Assembly (NCBI GenBank): GCA_963682175.1
Contig: OY821777.1
Coordinates: forward strand, 1,071,501-1,135,500
DNA from: Triglochin maritima
Lineage: Eukaryota; Streptophyta; Magnoliopsida; Alismatales; Juncaginaceae
Direction of reading: 5' to 3'
DNA length: 64,000 bases
The notes beneath the pieces were generated by a model. It did not search any database. It was given only the letters and a program-made list of their open reading frames with translations, and had not been told where the DNA came from. Position numbers and translations under genes: made by a program. Shown here in pieces: positions 60,501-64,000 of this stretch. Numbering within the stretch: the stretch's first letter is position 1; each line of letters starts with the position of its first letter.

Positions 60501-62016
60501 CAAGTGTCGCTAAAAATGCGGTACAACCCTGCTGCAACAGCCTCTGAGCTCTCATGGCAGATACAATAATGCGACCCCCTCTGCTTCTGATCCCTCTAAT
60601 CAGAATATCAGGCAAACCCTTCCTCGGGATCAAAATCTTCTTCTCACGGCACAAGACTCGAACATCATATTGGGACAGCCAATCCATCCCAAGTATGACA
60701 TCAAAGTCCTCCATCGGTAGCAAGACCAGGTCTGCCGGAAACTCCTGATCTCCCGAAACAACCGTGGCGCCGGGGACAAATCTCCCCACAGTGCCCACCA
60801 GACCCAGGGGTGTGCTGACTTCCAACGTGGCAGTCAACATCGCAAGGGTACAACCCAACACTCCCGCAAATCGCTCTGAGATGAACGAGTGTGTCGCGCC
60901 ACAATCAAATAACACCCTAGCTACTGAACCTGCGACAAGAAGTGTACCTTCCACGACAGCGCCTCCATCCCGAGCCTCCTCTGCCTGGATGGTGAAAACT
61001 CTGCCTGTGCGCTGCCCCTGCTGTGGCCTAACAGGTGGTCTACCTCCGCCTCCACCTCTGCCTGGTGCTGGTAAACCCAGTGGTCTGCTCGGTCCAGCTC
61101 CTCGGCTCGGACAGCTCCTAATAAAGTGGCACAGCTGGCCACAACCATGACATGCTCCGGGGGTGAAACACGGCCCGGAGTGAAACCTCCCACAAGTACC
61201 ACAAGGCTCTGGTCGTGGTACTGCAACTCCTGCTCCCTCGTATCGGGGCCTCTTGCCCGGATTCCCTCCAGTCTGCCCTCCTGGCCTCCCAGAGAACCTA
61301 CCTGATGGCCTCCTCTCATCCTGGTAGTTCTCTCTATAGTCACGATCAAGAACAGTAGCACTCTTCACTGCATCGGCCAATGTGCGAGGCATATGTGTCA
61401 GCACCTTCGTCCTCAACTGCTTCCGGAGCCCTCGGACGAACTTCCCTGCTCTCTGCTCCTGTGTGATGTACATCTCGGGACAGTAACGCTCTAGGGCGTT
61501 GAACTTCCCGATGTAGCCTGCCAGGGTCATGTCTCCCTGCTGAAGACTCAGAAACTCCTCCATCTTCTCATCCTGGACATGCTGCGGAAAATACTGCTCG
61601 TTGAACTCGCCAACGAACTCCTCCCAGGCTATATCATCTCTGTCCGCAAACACTACTGCAGATGTGGACCTCCACCAGTTGGACGCAGCACCGCCCAAAA
61701 CATAAGTAGCCAGGCCCACTCTTGCCTCTGGAGGACAACCAATCGCACTGAAGATCTTCTGCATCGTGAAGATCCACTCCTCCGCAGCCTCTGCGTCGTA
61801 CTGCCCCAGAAAGGTAGGCGGATGCTGGCGCATAAACCGGTCATGCATAGCGCCAGTCCCCGTCTGCCCAGTCTGTGCCGTCTGCTGCTGTAGCATCTCT
61901 GTCAGACGTCCGACCGTATCGAACAACGTCCGACGCTCATCCTCCCATGCCTCATCCCTCGCGGTCTCACTCTCACCGCGAGTATGGGCAACCGCCTTCC
62001 CCCGTCTAGGAGGCAT
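57574..62016 (-). CDS. Intact gag-pol polyprotein of retrotransposon 2
   Basis: One frame of 1480 aa from ATG at 62016 ([14 protein letters not shown]). Domains in order: gag capsid ([18 protein letters not shown]), a zinc knuckle ([14 protein letters not shown], about residue 300), an aspartic protease ([10 protein letters not shown], about 395), reverse transcriptase ([10 protein letters not shown] to FVDDILIYS, about 600-770), RNase H ([15 protein letters not shown]), integrase zinc finger ([18 protein letters not shown]) and DDE core ([16 protein letters not shown]), and a C-terminal chromodomain-like segment ([19 protein letters not shown]). All catalytic motifs are present and no stop interrupts it, so the element could encode its own machinery. 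An in-frame ATG 45 bp upstream (62061) is a less likely start. Confidence 0.96.
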   Translation of the reverse strand: MPPRRGKAVAHTRGESETARDEAWEDERRTLFDTVGRLTEMLQQQTAQTGQTGTGAMHDRFMRQHPPTFLGQYDAEAAEEWIFTMQKIFSAIGCPPEARVGLATYVLGGAASNWWRSTSAVVFADRDDIAWEEFVGEFNEQYFPQHVQDEKMEEFLSLQQGDMTLAGYIGKFNALERYCPEMYITQEQRAGKFVRGLRKQLRTKVLTHMPRTLADAVKSATVLDRDYRENYQDERRPSGRFSGRPGGQTGGNPGKRPRYEGAGVAVPRPEPCGTCGRFHSGPCFTPGACHGCGQLCHFIRSCPSRGAGPSRPLGLPAPGRGGGGGRPPVRPQQGQRTGRVFTIQAEEARDGGAVVEGTLLVAGSVARVLFDCGATHSFISERFAGVLGCTLAMLTATLEVSTPLGLVGTVGRFVPGATVVSGDQEFPADLVLLPMEDFDVILGMDWLSQYDVRVLCREKKILIPRKGLPDILIRGIRSRGGRIIVSAMRAQRLLQQGCTAFLATLVVAEAESQRIEDIEVVQEFADVFPAEIPGLPPHRELEFGIELVAGTTPQSKAPYRMAPAELTELKKQLQELMDSGFIRPSVSPWGAPVLFVKKKDGSLRMCIDYRMLNQVTVKNRYPLPRIEDLFDQLQSAKVFSKIDLRSGYHQLRIRDEDIQKTAFRTRYGHYEFLVMPFGLTNAPAAFMDLMHRTFRQYIDIFVIVFVDDILIYSPDVEQHREHLRIVLSILRAQQLYAKFSKCEFWLDRVAFLGHIVSAEGISVDPAKVEAVTQWRTPTSVTEIRSFVGLAGYYRRFIKDFSRLAAPLTALTQKGVTFVWSQKCEDSFQELKRLLTTAPVLSLPSGTGGFVIYSDASGVGLGCVLMQHGRVIAYASRQLKVHERNYPTHDLELAAVVHALKTWRHYLYGEQFEVFTDHQSLKYLFSQKELNMRQRRWLEFIKDYDFTISYHPGKANTVADALSRKVEVSVAGLCIQEWRLLESLAEWRPFADSSEGAVIAGLRVEPHTVSAVIHAQTTDEELSSLLQLAARDGSDFRVGVDGGLRFRDRIWVPKTKDLRHDIMEEAHRSRYSIHPGSTKMYKDLQRNFWWRGMKKDVADFVSRCLVCQQVKIEHQRPAGQIQRIELPEWKWEHVTMDFVTGLPKTRRFHDAIWVIVDRLTKSAHFLAIKTTLALEGLAKLYIDEIVRLHGVPVSIISDRDPRFTSRFWESLHRALGTRLKFSTAFHPQTDGQSERTIQTLEDMLRACTLDWAGHWDEHLPLIEFAYNNSYHSSIGMTPYEALYGRPCRSPVCWSDVGERQLVGPDIIQLYSEKVDVIRRRLATAQSRQKSYADTRRRELTFDVGDHVFLKISPSRGVMRFGKKGKLSPRYVGPFEILDRVGEVAYRIALPPQFAGLHNVFHVSMLRKYVADPAHVIEISVPEIQQDLSLDERPVEIVDQMVHQLRRRAIPMVKVRWQHHTVREATWEIEEDVRKQYPELFR

Positions 62017-62124
62017 CTGCCAAAGGAAACAAGACAATATCAATATAATCTGTGCATGCATGATCCTCTAGACCTAACTCCTAACTCAAAGGTGGTTTCT
62101 TTGAACAAGTACGCCGAGATCAAC

Positions 62125-62136
62125 GCTCTGATACCA
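62125..62136 (-). other. Primer-binding site, retrotransposon 2
   Basis: The minus strand reads TGGTATCAGAGC, matching initiator tRNA-Met, three bases from the LTR start at 62140. Confidence 0.9.
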
Positions 62137-62139
62137 AAT

Positions 62140-64000
62140 TGTAACGTACCCGAAAACAGCGGAAAATTTAAACAATAATAAAGACCGTCAACGGTCAACA
62201 CTGGGCACGTCACGGGAAACAAACCAACATATATAATATAAATATGATCCACGTGGAAGTCAAATATACAAACTGACTGTGATTACGACAAAAGCTATAC
62301 AATATGTAATCACCTCAAAAGGAGGAGACTGACAACTACAGGATCTGATCTCGGGGGCACTCTCCTCGGTCACCACCTGACTCTAATGCTACTCGCTACC
62401 TGAAATGAAAACAAACAAACATGCCTGAGTTCCCTGAAGGAACCCCGTATACCTAACCTCCTAAAAATATAAAAAAAGAATTAAAGACAATGCAATGCTA
62501 TGCACATGATCATCCGCCTCGGACCCATAATAATGCCCTCACCGCCTCCGCGGCACTGAACCACTCCTGCCACTAGGGTCAAGTCAGTCCATCGCTGCCT
62601 CACAAGGGTCAGTCGACACCACTGCTCCCCAACAAGTGCAGGAAGGAACCCCCGGTACACGCCGCACCCAAGGAGCGAGTCAGCCCGCCGAATACACAAC
62701 TCGGGTCAGACGACAGCCACTGCTCCCCCAAGAGTCGCCTAGCGCGCACCCTGCCGGAACATCCTCGGCCTACCGCTAAACCCTCGCAAACTGCCCAAGG
62801 TTTACGGTACACATCCCTCACACCCCGCTCGGTAAGAGAGGAAAAAGTACAACAATAATACGCCTTCGTCGAAGGTGAAATCCGTAGCTCTCAAAGCCGG
62901 TAATCAACCGTCGCCTCGGAGCCGGTAGTCGACCTGACATCGACGGATCGCGTGTGGATAAATCCACCAACCTGCGGCAGATCGGTCGACCGCTAAAAGC
63001 ACACCGGTCGACCGGTCCCCCACACAGTACACAGTACTGTACAAACAAGTCTACCGGTCGAACCACGCCAACCGAAATACCGACCAATCGGTCGAACAAA
63101 AGTCATCTAGCGGTCGACCGTTTGGATGGTCTACGCTATACAATTTTATATAATATATATATCCGACCGGTCGAACCAAGGGGTCGTTCGACCGATAACA
63201 GGGATTTCAATATTTTGCCCAAGTCTCGTTCGGTCGACCGGAACTGAAATACAGTTCGACCGAACCAACACTAGCACTATACCGCTTAAATAAATGCTCA
63301 GTCGGTCGACCGAGAGTTAAAGAGCGGTCGACCGTTTTGATGGTCAAAGCTCCCAACCGACTTAGCATCGAATGGATCGGTCGAACAAGGTAAAGGACGT
63401 TCGACCGTTTAATAAGTCAAAATCCCCAACCGACCCATTCTCATCGTTATTCGGTCGACCGGCTAAGTGGTCCCGTTCGACCGATAACAGCATATCCCCT
63501 TTTTCCCGCACAAATCTGGCATAACGGTCGACCGTCCTAAGACATCGTTCGACCGTTCGCGGGTAAACATCAATATAATAATAGGATCGGTCGACTGCCC
63601 ACAGGCACCGGTCGACCGATCGTCGTCTTCAACCTCTGAATTGGTTGAATTCCGACGGGGAATTCGACACCAACGTCGATCCCCAACACTCACAAAGCTT
63701 ATGTGAGTTATATTGAAGATTTGACATACCTTTTTGACGGTTGTGGAAGCCTCCCTAGCTTTGGCAACCTCAACCCAACACTTGACCTTCTTCTCTTCTT
63801 CTTCTTCTCTCCTTCTTCTTCTTCACCAATTTCGCCTCTCACACACTCTCTGAACTGAACACAAGTGAAGAAACGTTTTAATTAACCCTACACCTCTATT
63901 TATAGGCAAACCAATTCTTATCCAACCTCCACCTCATCCAATCCTAAATCAACACCTCATGCTACACTATTCCAGGATTATATTAGGTTAATTAGGTTAA
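62140..64000 (-). repeat. 5' LTR of retrotransposon 2 (runs off the window)
   Basis: It starts TGTAACGTACCCG. By comparison with the left LTR it should end about 46-50 bp beyond the window. It carries about 19 palindromic CGGTCGACCG-type motifs at 62980-63620. Confidence 0.93.
63141..63152 (-). promoter_or_regulatory. Putative TATA box of retrotransposon 2
   Basis: The minus strand reads TATATAAAATTG, at the position equivalent to the TATA box of retrotransposon 1, with a CGGTCGACCG palindrome about 30 bp downstream and most of the others upstream in U3. Confidence 0.45.

Larger units (their letters stand above)
56076..64000 (-). mobile_element. Ty3/gypsy LTR retrotransposon 2 (intact gag-pol, left LTR truncated, right LTR cut by window)
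   Basis: A minus-strand element related to retrotransposon 1, with the same gene order, primer-binding site and palindromic U3. The right (5') LTR starts at 62140 and passes the window end. The left (3') LTR survives only from 56076 to 57524. Over the shared 1.4 kb the two LTRs align at a constant offset of 6515 with about five differences, so insertion is very recent. Chromovirus-type (Tekay/Del-like) from the chromodomain tail. Confidence 0.93.

Noticed and set aside
1..64000. tRNA, rRNA or snoRNA genes
   Set aside because: No convincing cloverleaf, rRNA or snoRNA box patterns were seen. The only tRNA-related sequences are the 12-nt primer-binding sites of the retrotransposons.

Overview
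The window is plant nuclear DNA, most likely from a eudicot. Genes have many short exons with GT-AG introns, the background is AT-rich, and there are Ty3/gypsy LTR retrotransposons primed by initiator tRNA-Met, a Mutator-like element, small foldback elements and (TA)n tracts. Nothing bacterial, organellar or CRISPR-like is present. Splice sites were read by eye and checked by codon phase.

Layout. (1) 0.86-19.1 kb, minus strand: a degenerate VPS41 gene (HOPS vacuolar tethering subunit). Exons 2-15 occupy 0.86-6.72 kb and contain an in-frame TGA and a missing internal segment. Exon 1 lies 12 kb away at 18.9-19.1 kb with two frameshifts. (2) Between them, in the former intron 1, sits a Mutator-like element of about 10 kb (about 7.57-17.88 kb) with two convergent genes: a plant-mobile-domain/Ulp1-protease gene (+) and a FAR1-type DDE transposase (-). 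The major intron of each gene is packed with the same 21-bp minisatellite, in the same orientation relative to transcription, and a third array separates the two 3' ends. (3) 19.2-27.8 kb: gene-poor DNA with CACTA-like ends, an 801-bp TIR element holding a run of 36 C, a 34-bp perfect inverted repeat and a cluster of nested MITEs. (4) 27.8-36.5 kb: a broken tetraspanin/TOM2A-like exon followed by a complete Ty3/gypsy chromovirus-type element (1826-bp LTRs, GGATG target duplication), coding-defective through two nonsense codons and one frameshift. (5) 36.5-44.2 kb: AT-rich intergenic DNA with small tandem duplications. (6) 44.4-51.5 kb, minus strand: an intact 11-exon FAB1C/D-type phosphatidylinositol-3-phosphate 5-kinase of 1621 aa. 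(7) 52.7-56.0 kb: MITEs and simple repeats. (8) 56.1-64.0 kb: a second, related gypsy element with one intact gag-pol frame, nearly identical LTRs and a truncated left LTR; its right LTR runs off the window.

The only clearly functional host gene is FAB1. FAB1 makes PI(3,5)P2 and VPS41 acts in vacuolar fusion, so both belong to endosome-vacuole trafficking, but this VPS41 copy appears dead. The two most unusual signals are the intron-filling 21-bp minisatellite shared by both Mutator-like genes, where the true 3' splice site of one gene resembles a repeat unit, and the dense array of CGGTCGACCG-type palindromes in the U3 of both retrotransposons upstream of a TATA box.
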